7,102 nt of DNA from Thiohalomonas sp. Lineage in GTDB: Bacteria > Pseudomonadota > Gammaproteobacteria > GRL18. A program made the position numbers and the translations under genes. Numbering within the stretch: the stretch's first letter is position 1; each line of letters begins with the position of its first letter. The stretch is from NCBI GenBank assembly GCA_023864145.1, contig JAIVER010000061.1, positions 1-7,102 on the forward strand, read 5' to 3'. This document shows, in pieces, positions 1 to 7,056 of the stretch. A model generated the notes under the pieces. It worked only from the letters and a program-made list of their open reading frames with translations. It did not search any database and had not been told where the DNA came from.

Positions 1-2
1 TA

Positions 3-77
3 CCGAGCATTGGAAAATCATTAGATTCTCGAATTAATGATAATTTCCAAGTGTTCGATCCTGCATTTTCAAGTTGA
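3..77 (+). CDS. C-terminal tail of an unidentified upstream protein (partial)
   Basis: One forward frame is open from the window edge to a TGA at 75-77, giving 24 residues that end in FQVFDPAFSS. The stop lies 31 bp before the next gene, a spacing that fits a co-directional operon neighbour. NtrX-type regulators usually follow a membrane sensor kinase of the NtrY type, so the tail of such a kinase is the first guess. However, the visible residues do not show the glycine-rich end of a histidine-kinase ATPase domain, so the identity is open and a chance open frame cannot be excluded. Confidence 0.3.
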   Translation, partial: PSIGKSLDSRINDNFQVFDPAFSS

Positions 78-97
78 TTGGGTATAGAACAAAAATT

Positions 98-101
98 GAG
101 G
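98..101 (+). promoter_or_regulatory. Shine-Dalgarno site of the NtrX-like gene
   Basis: GAGG sits 7 bases before the ATG at 109 in an otherwise A-rich leader. This is the clearest ribosome binding site in the window and supports 109 as the true start. The starts of trkA and trkH have much weaker or no recognisable sites. Confidence 0.7.
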
Positions 102-108
102 AAAAAAG

Positions 109-1512
109 ATGGCGTCAGCCTATATACTTGTTGTTGATGATGAACCTGATATCCGTGAACTGGTGCAGGAAATACTTCAGGATGAAGGTTATGAGGTTGA
201 TATTGCTGAAAACGGCAATACTGCCAGAGAAAGTTGTCGAGTAAGGCGGCCGGAATTAATGCTATTGGATATCTGGATGCCTGATATTGACGGCATCAGT
301 CTGCTCAAAGAATGCAAGGAAGATAGCGATAATTTTCCAGTGATCATGATGTCCGGTCACGGCAGCGTGGAAACTGCAGTGGAAGCAACTCGTTTAGGTG
401 CTTATGATTTTCTTGAAAAGCCGTTGACACTGGCAAAATTGTTACTCACAGTGGAGCATGCACTTGAAGCACATAAACTGGATAGAGAAAATCAGGGAAT
501 GCGTCAGCAGCTTTTTGCTGTCGATGAACCGGTTGGTAAAAGTAAGGTCAATCAAGCTTTATATCAAGAAATAGAACAAATAGCCCAGCATGATTCCAGA
601 GTGTTGTTTGTTGGTGAGCCGGGTAGTGGAAAAAGTAAATATTCACGCTTGTTACAGTATAAAAGTAACCGCTCTGAACAGCCCTATATTGAACTTGGGG
701 TGGCTACTTTAGACATTGATAACTCAGCAAGAGAACTCTTTGGTTCTGAAGCAGATGGTAAGATTTATTATGGTCTGTTGGAGCAAGCTCGTGGAGGAAC
801 ACTTTATATTGATGATATCGGTGATATGGACTTAGCGACTCAGGGGCTGTTATTAAGTACCTTAGAAACAGGAAAGTTTCATCGCATTAGCGGCAACGAC
901 TCTATTATGCTTAATTGCCGCATTATTACCGCATCTCACTACTCTCTGGAGCAATTAGTGAAACAAGGTAAGTTTAAATCAGAACTTTATTTTCAATTAA
1001 ATGTATTACAGGTAAAAATACCACCGCTGCGAAAACATTGTGAAGATGTGCCAGATTTATTGAATTATTATCGGGACCGATTTGTTCAGCAGGAACAATT
1101 TAATTATCGTAGTTTTTCCATTGCCGCCTTAAATAAACTCAGAAATTATAACTGGCCGGGTAATTTGTTAGAGTTAAAAAATCTGGTGCAGAGACTTTTA
1201 ATTGCATCTGATGAAGAAAACATTACTCTGGATGAAGTTGAAAGTAGTATAGAATATCAGCTTCAAAGTCAGGGAAGTAGCGGCTTAAATGAGTTGGCTA
1301 GTTATGATAGTGCACTGAAATCCCTCTTTACTTATCCACTCAAAGAAGCAAGAGAACTGTTTGAAAAAGCTTATCTTGAAGAAAAACTGATTGCAGTTGG
1401 AGGCAGTGTTGGTAAAGTGGCGCAATTAGCCGGTGTAGAGCGAACTCATTTATATCGTAAAATGAAGACACTGGGTATTGATGCTAAAAAAATTGCAAAA
1501 AAAAGTAAATAA
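109..1512 (+). CDS. ntrX: NtrX-like response regulator with degenerate AAA+ domain and Fis-type HTH
   Basis: A 467-residue cytoplasmic regulator of the NtrC/NtrX type. The N-terminal receiver (about 5-120) is complete: acidic pair D10-D11, phospho-acceptor D54 in [12 protein letters not shown]82 and K104. The central AAA+ domain (about 140-370) keeps a Walker A loop, GEPGSGKS at 169-176. The GAFTGA sigma54-contact loop is absent: ELFG at 209-212 runs almost directly into [15 protein letters not shown]. Walker B has Asp236 where Glu is usual, the arginine-finger positions are Lys290 and Gln296, sensor I is His277, and the sensor II Arg of GNVREL is Leu354. The C-terminal Fis-type helix-turn-helix is at about 432-456 ([19 protein letters not shown]). 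NtrX proteins are known to lack GAFTGA, and the receiver and HTH fit that family. I infer a phosphorylation-switched DNA-binding regulator that probably does not drive sigma54. It is followed 20 bp later by trkA and may regulate or be co-transcribed with it. Target genes cannot be read from the sequence. Confidence 0.85.
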   Translation: MASAYILVVDDEPDIRELVQEILQDEGYEVDIAENGNTARESCRVRRPELMLLDIWMPDIDGISLLKECKEDSDNFPVIMMSGHGSVETAVEATRLGAYDFLEKPLTLAKLLLTVEHALEAHKLDRENQGMRQQLFAVDEPVGKSKVNQALYQEIEQIAQHDSRVLFVGEPGSGKSKYSRLLQYKSNRSEQPYIELGVATLDIDNSARELFGSEADGKIYYGLLEQARGGTLYIDDIGDMDLATQGLLLSTLETGKFHRISGNDSIMLNCRIITASHYSLEQLVKQGKFKSELYFQLNVLQVKIPPLRKHCEDVPDLLNYYRDRFVQQEQFNYRSFSIAALNKLRNYNWPGNLLELKNLVQRLLIASDEENITLDEVESSIEYQLQSQGSSGLNELASYDSALKSLFTYPLKEARELFEKAYLEEKLIAVGGSVGKVAQLAGVERTHLYRKMKTLGIDAKKIAKKSK

Positions 1513-1532
1513 ACTGGAAAAACACTGGCGTT

Positions 1533-2909
1533 ATGAAAATTTTAATTTTAGGTGCAGGTCAGGTCGGCTCATCGTTAGCTGAAAACCTGGCTAATGAAGA
1601 CAATGATATTACTGTTGTTGATTTAGACGGTCGCAACCTGGCTACTTTGCAGGACAGACTGGATATTCGTACCGTAAGAGGGCGTGGTTCACATCCGGAT
1701 ATCCTGAATCAGGCAGGCTGTGATGATGCTGATATGGTGATTGCTGTTACTAATAGCGATGAAACCAATATGATCGCTTGTCAGATTGCTTATACTATTT
1801 TTCATACTCCTATGAAAATTGCACGGGTTCGTTCCAATCAGTATTTAAAGTATAAGCAGCTGTTTTCCAATGAAGCATTGCCAGTTGATGTGTTAATCAG
1901 CCCGGAACAATTAGTGACGGATTATATTAAACGCCTGATTGCCTATCCCGGTGCTCTTCAGGTATTGGATTTTGCTGGTGGTCTGGTACAGTTAGTTGCC
2001 GTCAGAGCATTTCAGGGCGGCCCTTTATTAGGGCATGAACTACAGGAACTTCGTGATCATATGCCCAGTGTCGATACTCGGGTTGCTGCTATTTATCGTA
2101 AAGGAAAGCCTATCATTCCTACGGCAGACACTATTATTGAGGAGCATGATGAGGTGTTCTTTATTGTTGATCGGCGCCACACGAAAAAAGTTATGTCCGA
2201 ACTCAGACGGGTTGATAAACCGTTTAAACGTATTATTATTGCTGGTGGTGGTAATATTGGCAAACGTCTGGCCGGAGCATTGGAAAGTCGTCTTCATGTA
2301 AAGATAATAGAACATAATCAGGCCAGTGCCAGAATGTTATCTGAGGAACTCGAAAAAACGATTGTGTTACTGGGTGATGCCTCTGATGAAGAGTTATTAA
2401 TTGAGGAAGACATTGAGGGCACCGATGTGTTTTGTGCTTTGACCAATGATGATGAAGCGAATATTATGTCCGCATTATTGGCAAAACGTCTTGGTGCTCG
2501 AAAAGTCATGGCCTTAATCAATCGGGCGGCTTATGTTGATTTGGTTGAAAGCAGCGGCGATATTGATATTGCGATCTCACCTCAGGAGGCAACTATCGGT
2601 AGCCTGCTTGCTCATGTCCGCAGAGGTGATGTGGAAATGGTGCACTCATTACGAAAAGGTGCTGCTGAGGCCATTGAAGCAATTGCTCATGGTGATAAGA
2701 AAACATCAAAAGTCGTGGGTCGTGCGATTGAAGAAATTCCCTTGCCGCCGGGAACCAATATCGGTGCTATTGTACGCTCAGGTGAGGTAATCATTGTGCA
2801 TCATGATACCGTGATAGAATCGGAAGACCATGTTATTTTATTTTTGATCAATAAACGCCATATTAGTGATGTAGAACGACTTTTTCAGGTCGATGTTACT
2901 TTTATTTAA
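1533..2909 (+). CDS. trkA: Trk system potassium uptake protein TrkA
   Basis: Peripheral cytoplasmic subunit of the Trk potassium transporter, which binds nucleotides and gates the membrane subunit TrkH. The 458 residues match the E. coli TrkA length as I recall it. Two tandem RCK units are visible. The first opens at residue 1 with a Rossmann loop G7-x-G9-xx-G12 ([15 protein letters not shown]) and an acidic residue D30 at the end of strand 2, followed by an RCK-C segment at about 140-215. The second opens at about 233 with G238-x-G240-xx-G243 ([13 protein letters not shown]) and E260, followed by RCK-C at about 370-455. The motif [10 protein letters not shown] at 302-311 is typical of the family. 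The ATG at 1533 directly precedes the first beta strand, so the start is well fixed, although only a weak purine-rich stretch lies upstream. The gene sits 20 bp after the ntrX-like gene and 27 bp before trkH, which suggests an operon. No damage is visible. Confidence 0.96.
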   Translation: MKILILGAGQVGSSLAENLANEDNDITVVDLDGRNLATLQDRLDIRTVRGRGSHPDILNQAGCDDADMVIAVTNSDETNMIACQIAYTIFHTPMKIARVRSNQYLKYKQLFSNEALPVDVLISPEQLVTDYIKRLIAYPGALQVLDFAGGLVQLVAVRAFQGGPLLGHELQELRDHMPSVDTRVAAIYRKGKPIIPTADTIIEEHDEVFFIVDRRHTKKVMSELRRVDKPFKRIIIAGGGNIGKRLAGALESRLHVKIIEHNQASARMLSEELEKTIVLLGDASDEELLIEEDIEGTDVFCALTNDDEANIMSALLAKRLGARKVMALINRAAYVDLVESSGDIDIAISPQEATIGSLLAHVRRGDVEMVHSLRKGAAEAIEAIAHGDKKTSKVVGRAIEEIPLPPGTNIGAIVRSGEVIIVHHDTVIESEDHVILFLINKRHISDVERLFQVDVTFI

Positions 2910-2936
2910 CTTTTATTCAAGCTTTTAATTTAACCT

Positions 2937-4388
2937 ATGCAGCCACTCGTTATTTTACGTATTATCGGTTTATTATTGATGATATTCAGCACCACTGTGA
3001 TACCCTCTATTGGCGTATCATTGTGGTATAACGACTCAGAAACCAGCACCTTTATTAATGCTTTTATGGTTATTCTGCTCAGTGGTTTTTTTATCTGGCT
3101 GCCGGTTAAAAACCGACGTCGAGAACTGCGCATTCGTGATGGCTTTGTCGTTGTTGTCCTGTTCTGGTTTGTTTTTGGCCTGGTTGGAGCTTTACCACTT
3201 TATCTCTCACACAGTCTGCAGGCAAATTTTACCGATGCTTTATTTGAATCTATTTCAGCACTGACGACCACCGGAGCTACTGTTTTTACCGGCCTGGATG
3301 ATTTGCCTCGATCTATTCTCTATTATCGACAGCAACTACAATGGCTTGGAGGTATGGGGATCATTGTTTTAGCCGTTGCGGTATTGCCTATGTTAGGAAT
3401 TGGAGGCATGCAGTTGTACCGTGCTGAAACCCCAGGGCCAATCAAAGATAATAAACTAACGCCGAGAATTACTGAAACTGCCAAAGCTCTCTGGTATATT
3501 TATCTGGGTCTGACTATTTCCTGTGCTGCAGCCTATTGGTTTGCAGGTATGACACCCTTTGATGCCATTGGCCATAGTTTTTCTACGGTGGCTATTGGTG
3601 GTTTTTCAACTCATGATGCTTCAATTGGTTATTTTAATAATCAGTTGATTGAAGTGATTGCCAGTTTTTTTATGCTGTTAGCCGGAGTCAACTTTGCCTT
3701 GCACTTTAGTGCCTTACGCTTACAGAGTCTAAAACCCTATTTATTTGATGTTGAGTTTCGTCTATATCTGGCGCTGTTAGGCGTGGCTTCAATGATCTCT
3801 GTTCTCTATCTGCATTTTACCTCGACGTTTGAAACATGGGACAATGCATTACATCATGGTATTTTTCAAACTATTTCAATTGGTACTACTGCAGGTTTTA
3901 CCACCTCTGATTATTATAACTGGCCGGGATTTTTACCTGTCATGCTGCTTTTTTTAAGCTTTGTTGGCGGTTGTGCGGGTTCAACTGGTGGTGGTATGAA
4001 AGTTATCCGCTTTATTTTATTATTTAAGCAGGGAGTGAGAGAAATTTTTCGCCTTATCCATCCCAATGCACAGATTCCTGTGAAAATTGGTGGTAAAGTA
4101 ATGCCTGAAAACGTCAGTAATGCCATCGGGGGATTTTTTGCTTTGTATGTTGCCAGTTTTAGTATCATGATGCTGTTATTAATGGCTTCAGGCCTAGATC
4201 AGGTCACGGCATTTTCTGCATTAGCGGCGTGCTTAAATAATCTAGGTCCCGGCCTGGGGGATGTTGGGGCTAACTATGAGGGGATTAATGATTTTTCTAA
4301 ATGGGTTCTTTGCTTTGCAATGTTGTTAGGTCGTTTGGAAATATTTACTCTTTTAGTTATACTGACACCATCATTCTGGCGACGTTAG
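2937..4388 (+). CDS. trkH: Trk system potassium uptake protein TrkH
   Basis: Inner-membrane, ion-conducting subunit of the Trk potassium uptake system and partner of the TrkA encoded just upstream. It has 483 residues, the same length as E. coli TrkH as I recall it, and is strongly hydrophobic with the four membrane-pore-membrane repeats of the SKT family. The four selectivity-filter segments are all present: TTTGA at 110-114, AIGGF at 219-223, TTAGF at 317-321 and NNLGPGLG at 434-441. The glycine-rich gating loop of the third repeat is GGCAGSTGGGMKVIR at 344-358, and the family-conserved arginine near the end is R466 in GRLEIF. The motif LQWLGGMGIIVLAVAVLP at 134-151 is also characteristic. 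The start at 2937 aligns with the usual N-terminus (RIIGLLLMIFS), but no Shine-Dalgarno sequence is visible in the 27-bp AT-rich gap, so translational coupling to trkA or weak initiation is possible. No frame damage is seen. Confidence 0.97.
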   Translation: MQPLVILRIIGLLLMIFSTTVIPSIGVSLWYNDSETSTFINAFMVILLSGFFIWLPVKNRRRELRIRDGFVVVVLFWFVFGLVGALPLYLSHSLQANFTDALFESISALTTTGATVFTGLDDLPRSILYYRQQLQWLGGMGIIVLAVAVLPMLGIGGMQLYRAETPGPIKDNKLTPRITETAKALWYIYLGLTISCAAAYWFAGMTPFDAIGHSFSTVAIGGFSTHDASIGYFNNQLIEVIASFFMLLAGVNFALHFSALRLQSLKPYLFDVEFRLYLALLGVASMISVLYLHFTSTFETWDNALHHGIFQTISIGTTAGFTTSDYYNWPGFLPVMLLFLSFVGGCAGSTGGGMKVIRFILLFKQGVREIFRLIHPNAQIPVKIGGKVMPENVSNAIGGFFALYVASFSIMMLLLMASGLDQVTAFSALAACLNNLGPGLGDVGANYEGINDFSKWVLCFAMLLGRLEIFTLLVILTPSFWRR

Positions 4389-4483
4389 AATACGTGTTGT
4401 TCAAAAAAATATGTAACCATGGGCTTAACAAGCGTTATTTAGGAATACACACTGAATAGTTACAAAAATATAAAATAAAAAGT

Positions 4484-5070
4484 ATGCAAGAAATAAGATC
4501 AAAATGGAATAATCGTTATGAAGCAGTCCATGTTCCAAACCAGGTAATTGAGGTACTTGAACTGAATCAACATTTATTACCTGCTCAGGGTAAATCTCTC
4601 GATCTGGAGTGGACTGGGGGGGGAATGCCTTAAGGATGGCTGAACTGGGGTTTGAAAGCCATGCATGGGATATTTCTGATTCGGCTATTGAAAAAGTACA
4701 AGAGTTTGCTTAAGAACGCCAACTGAGTTTATCAACCAGGCAATGTGACATTAGTCAGTATGAACAGTAAAAAAAAATGCTTGAAGAAGGATTTGATGTT
4801 GTTATCGTCAGTCGCTTTTTATTACGTGATATTATGCCGTCTCTTATTTTAGCTCTCAGGCCGGGCGGTTTGATTTTCTACCAGACATTTGTGCAGGATA
4901 AAGTTTTATCTGAAGAAGGGCCCAAAAATAATCATTTTCGTTTACACCCTAATGAACTCATTAAACTTTTTTTAGGCTTAACCTTGCGTTATTATCGTGA
5001 AGAAGGGATACAGGGTGATATTGAAAAAGGCCTTCGAAATGAAGCCAAGCTGGTCGCACAAAAAAATTAG
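4484..5070 (+). pseudogene. Decayed class I SAM-dependent methyltransferase
   Basis: Two frames together spell a small class I methyltransferase. The first starts at the ATG at 4484 (SKWNNRYEAVHVPNQVIEVL, then LLPAQGKSLDLE) and hits a TAA at 4631. The second continues from about 4612 (GGNALRMAELGFESHAWDIS) to a TAA at 5068-5070. The join lies at the SAM-binding motif I, next to a run of eight G (4616-4623), and needs a net one-base loss. Restoring that base gives exactly 196 codons including the stop. Two further in-frame TAA stops occur at 4711 and 4768. Recognisable parts are the acidic D of WDIS after strand 2, strand 4 in FDVVIVSRFLL, the strand-5 region LRPGGLIFYQTF, and a C-terminal GPKNNHFRLHPNELI typical of a widespread proteobacterial methyltransferase of unknown substrate. 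A 97-residue open frame remains from an internal ATG at 4777, but it lacks the SAM-binding loop and is unlikely to be functional. The gene lies 95 bp after trkH. Confidence 0.85.
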
Positions 5071-5517
5071 TCTGTTTATACCTATCTATTTATCTGTAAA
5101 AATTTAAACTCTTGAAATGGATTCAGAGATAAGAATTTAAAAATACTAGTTTTGACCTTAGGCGAAAAATTAGCACATCCTTATATAATTTAGTATGTGC
5201 GTAAAGCGGCTATTTCATAAGTCAAATAAAATGCGGGTTACTATTTAAAATCATAATTTTGATCAGTCCTTAACTAAGTCGCTAATTGTACAAAACAGCG
5301 ATTTGAAGAAATTTCATCTACCCTGAATTCTAGTAAAAAGCAGACATTCCAAAATCAATAAAATATGAAGTGTTATGATATTTACTGAAAACTACAATTG
5401 CCTTGTTCTAGCCAAACTGCGACATTTTAATACGAAGATGAATATGCTGCTTTTGACCCAGAGTAATGGAAAATAATAAGCGGCCATTCCAGATAGCGAA
5501 AAATCAGTTCATCAAGT
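5071..5517 (+). other. AT-rich intergenic stretch with no recognisable gene
   Basis: I see no coding sequence, tRNA or other RNA gene here on either strand. The stretch is AT-rich and full of stops. It contains three imperfect copies of a 13-base motif (listed separately) and two occurrences of TTTTGACC (5150-5157 and 5451-5458). It lies between the methyltransferase pseudogene and the transposase remnant, so it is most likely decayed former coding or mobile-element DNA. Confidence 0.6.
5204..5490 (+). repeat. Three imperfect copies of AAGCRGMYATTYC
   Basis: Related 13-mers occur at 5204-5216 (AAGCGGCTATTTC), 5338-5350 (AAGCAGACATTCC) and 5478-5490 (AAGCGGCCATTCC), spaced 134 and 140 bases apart. 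The sequences after the first two are also loosely alike (an AATAAAAT block followed by a GTTA a few bases later). A looser fourth match, AACTGCGACATTT, lies near 5415-5427. The coordinates given span the whole set rather than one continuous repeat. Chance similarity in AT-rich DNA is possible. Confidence 0.35.
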
Positions 5518-5692
5518 ATGTGCCATTGGGCAAAAGCGGGTATATGGCAACGTGGATTTTATGATCATGCTTTACGTGATGAAGAGAATGTTCGACAGAT
5601 TGCCCGTTATATTGTGGTTAATCCATTACGAGTTGGCATAGCAAAGAACATTAGGTGATTATTCACTATGGGATGCAATTTGCTTAGATTAA
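5518..5692 (+). pseudogene. C-terminal remnant of a REP-associated tyrosine transposase (RAYT, Y1/IS200-like)
   Basis: The frame from about 5518 reads WQRGFYDHALRDEENVRQI followed by ARYIVVNPLRVGIAKNI. This is the characteristic C-terminal segment of RAYT (TnpA-REP) proteins, which are HUH single-strand transposases related to IS200/IS605 that act on REP palindromes. The frame hits TGA at 5656. Shifting by one base at about 5653 continues the family ending GDYSLWDAICLD to a TAA at 5690-5692, so one extra base has broken the frame. The N-terminal and catalytic part (HUH motif and nucleophilic tyrosine) cannot be found upstream, so only about the last third of the gene survives. The upstream boundary is uncertain, because sequence before 5530 is not convincingly alignable by eye. 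A REP-like palindrome follows 80 bp downstream. Confidence 0.78.
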
Positions 5693-5772
5693 AAAAAGGC
5701 GAATGTTTTTGTAATAAAAAGAGCTTCTACAGGGAAAACAATAAGATTCTTTATTGCTTATGATTTACTAAG

Positions 5773-5800
5773 TGTAGGGGTGAATTTATTCGCCCCTACA
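5773..5800. repeat. REP-like palindrome
   Basis: A 28-base hairpin with arms TGTAGGGGTGAAT (5773-5785) and ATTCGCCCCTACA (5788-5800) around a two-base TT loop. Twelve of 13 pairs are Watson-Crick and one is G-T. I recall near-identical GTAGGGGCGAAT palindromes dispersed between genes in other bacterial genomes, and the nearby RAYT remnant is the expected mobiliser class. No T-run follows on either strand, so this does not look like a classical rho-independent terminator, although a transcribed copy would still fold strongly. It lies 43 bases before the kdsB start. Confidence 0.8.
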
Positions 5801-5843
5801 ATTGAACCAACATAAGTACGTGATATTCAAAGAACCATTAAAT

Positions 5844-6635
5844 ATGAAAAAAACAAACTTTAAAATTGTTATACCGGCTCGTTATGCTTCCTCAAGGTTG
5901 CCGGGCAAGCCATTAAGGCTGATTGCGGGCAAACCTATGATTCAGCATACTTATGAACGTGCCTTGCAAAGTCAGGCTGAAGAAGTGCTTATTGGCACAG
6001 ATGATCAGCGTATTATTGATGCTGCCAGTCAATTTACTGATGATATAGTCATGACTTCGCCTGATCATGCTTCCGGAACTGAGCGTCTGGCAGAAGTATT
6101 AGCACTTAAAAACTGGGACGAGAACACTATTATCGTCAATGTTCAGGGCGATGAGCCTCTGCTTGCTCCGGCACATATAGAGCTGCTTGCCGAGGCACTG
6201 AAAAATAACACAAAAGCCGGTATGGTAAGACTGGCAAGACCAATAAATAATATAGCAGAAGTGTTTGATCCCAATGTGGTAAAAGTGCTTATGGATCACC
6301 AGGGCTATACTCTGTATTTCTCCCGGGCGGTACTCCCCTGGTTAAGAGACTCCTTTACTATGCAGGCAGTTGAGCAGCAAGAGGTAAAAGCTCTTACTAA
6401 AGAAGCAAACTGGTATCGGCATATTGGCATGTATGCCTATCGTGGTACGGCACTACAGCAATATATGACATTACAACCCTGCATGTTGGAAAAAACAGAG
6501 TCTTTAGAACAATTGAGAGTGTTGTACAATGGTATCGGCATTCATGTTTCTATTGTTCATGAAGAACCCGGTCATGGTGTAGATGTTGAAGCTGATATAG
6601 AAAAAGTTGAGCTGTTACTAAAGCAACAAATATAA
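5844..6635 (+). CDS. kdsB: 3-deoxy-manno-octulosonate cytidylyltransferase (CMP-Kdo synthetase)
   Basis: A cytoplasmic enzyme that joins Kdo to CTP to give CMP-Kdo and pyrophosphate, the activated sugar used by the Kdo transferase of lipopolysaccharide inner-core synthesis. The 263 residues compare with about 250 in E. coli. Visible family motifs are the nucleotide-binding loop IPARYASSRLPGKPL (10-24), HASGTERLAE (75-84), the metal-binding NVQGDEP (99-105, with D103), YFSRAVLPW (158-166), the LEQLR motif (221-225) and the C-terminal PGHGVDVEADIE with D247 as the second expected metal ligand. The ATG at 5844 is chosen because it falls just before the first strand. A TTG at 5802 would add 14 residues unlike the family and would abut the REP-like palindrome. 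Only a weak AAAGA lies 10 bases upstream of the ATG. A 52-bp gap leads to kdsD, which supplies an earlier step of the same pathway. The gene appears intact. Confidence 0.95.
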   Translation: MKKTNFKIVIPARYASSRLPGKPLRLIAGKPMIQHTYERALQSQAEEVLIGTDDQRIIDAASQFTDDIVMTSPDHASGTERLAEVLALKNWDENTIIVNVQGDEPLLAPAHIELLAEALKNNTKAGMVRLARPINNIAEVFDPNVVKVLMDHQGYTLYFSRAVLPWLRDSFTMQAVEQQEVKALTKEANWYRHIGMYAYRGTALQQYMTLQPCMLEKTESLEQLRVLYNGIGIHVSIVHEEPGHGVDVEADIEKVELLLKQQI

Positions 6636-6687
6636 GTGCTATCAATATCACTTATTATTCTAAATAACCAAAAAGGCTAATAACATT

Positions 6688-7056
6688 ATGGCTAATCAGC
6701 AAAGCCAATCCCCTATGCTTTTAATTGCCAAAGAATCCCTGACTGAACAAGCCAAAGCACTGATCAATATGTCAGAAGATCTGGGTGATGAATTTGCCAG
6801 GGCCGTCCATTTGATTATGCAGACAAAAGGGCAGGTGGTTGTTTGTGGTATGGGGAAATCAGGTCTGGTGGGGCAAAAAATGACAGAGAGCTTTGCCTCC
6901 ACTGGAACCCCCAGTTTTTTTATGCATCCGGCAGAAGCATTTCATGGTGATCTGGGTATGCTGATGCGTGACGATTTACTGATTCTGATCTCCTATACCC
7001 ATGACCTATGGAAATGCTTGATTTTTATAGAGAAGAAGATCAAAATTATCCAATGA
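6688..7056 (+). pseudogene. kdsD: Arabinose-5-phosphate isomerase, 5' part only (KdsD/KpsF family), interrupted
   Basis: The intact family enzyme converts ribulose-5-phosphate to arabinose-5-phosphate, the first committed step towards Kdo, and has about 320 residues: a SIS sugar-isomerase domain and two CBS domains. Here residues 1-103 match the start of the SIS domain, with VVVCGMGKSGLVGQKM (50-65), FASTGTPSFFMHPAEAFHGDLG (69-90, family-diagnostic) and DDLLILISY (95-103). The expected next motif, SGET, is missing. From about 6997 the frame continues for 19 unrelated residues (THDLWKCLIF and on) to a TGA at 7054-7056, and no other frame restores the homology before the window ends. The break coincides with a TATA at 6994-6997 and with the start of apparently foreign sequence, so insertion of a mobile element is the simplest explanation. 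The start at 6688 has an AAGG 11 bases upstream. Without the rest of the SIS domain and both CBS domains, the product should be inactive. Confidence 0.85.

Noticed and set aside
2035..2315. Open frames of 67-91 codons on both strands inside trkA, and similar ones inside trkH, kdsB and kdsD
   Set aside because: They overlap strongly supported genes in other frames, show no family motifs, and have the composition expected of shadow frames.
4389..4483. Terminator or promoter in the gap after trkH
   Set aside because: Only a 4-bp stem (GCTT / AAGC) and A-rich stretches are visible. I could not identify a convincing terminator or a paired -35/-10 promoter.
5743..5760. Inverted repeat CAATAA / TTATTG between the RAYT remnant and the palindrome
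   Set aside because: Six AT-rich base pairs are expected by chance in this background, and no T-tract or other context supports a function.
5773..5800. The 28-base palindrome as a rho-independent terminator
   Set aside because: Neither strand has a U-tract after the stem, and no intact gene ends just before it. A REP-like element next to a RAYT remnant explains it better.
4484..5801. A novel defence or RNA system in the gene-poor interval, including a CRISPR-like array
   Set aside because: The repeats are only 13 bases, imperfect and about 135 bases apart, with no cas genes or tRNA-like folds. The identifiable pieces are a pseudogene and transposon debris.
5802..5843. An upstream TTG start for kdsB adding 14 residues
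   Set aside because: The added residues do not resemble KdsB N-termini, the codon directly abuts the REP-like palindrome, and the ATG at 5844 fits the family start.
6632..6655. Inverted repeat ATAAGTG / CACTTAT after kdsB as a terminator
   Set aside because: The stem is only 7 bp and AT-rich with a 10-base loop, it overlaps the kdsB stop codon, and no T-run follows. It is too weak to call.
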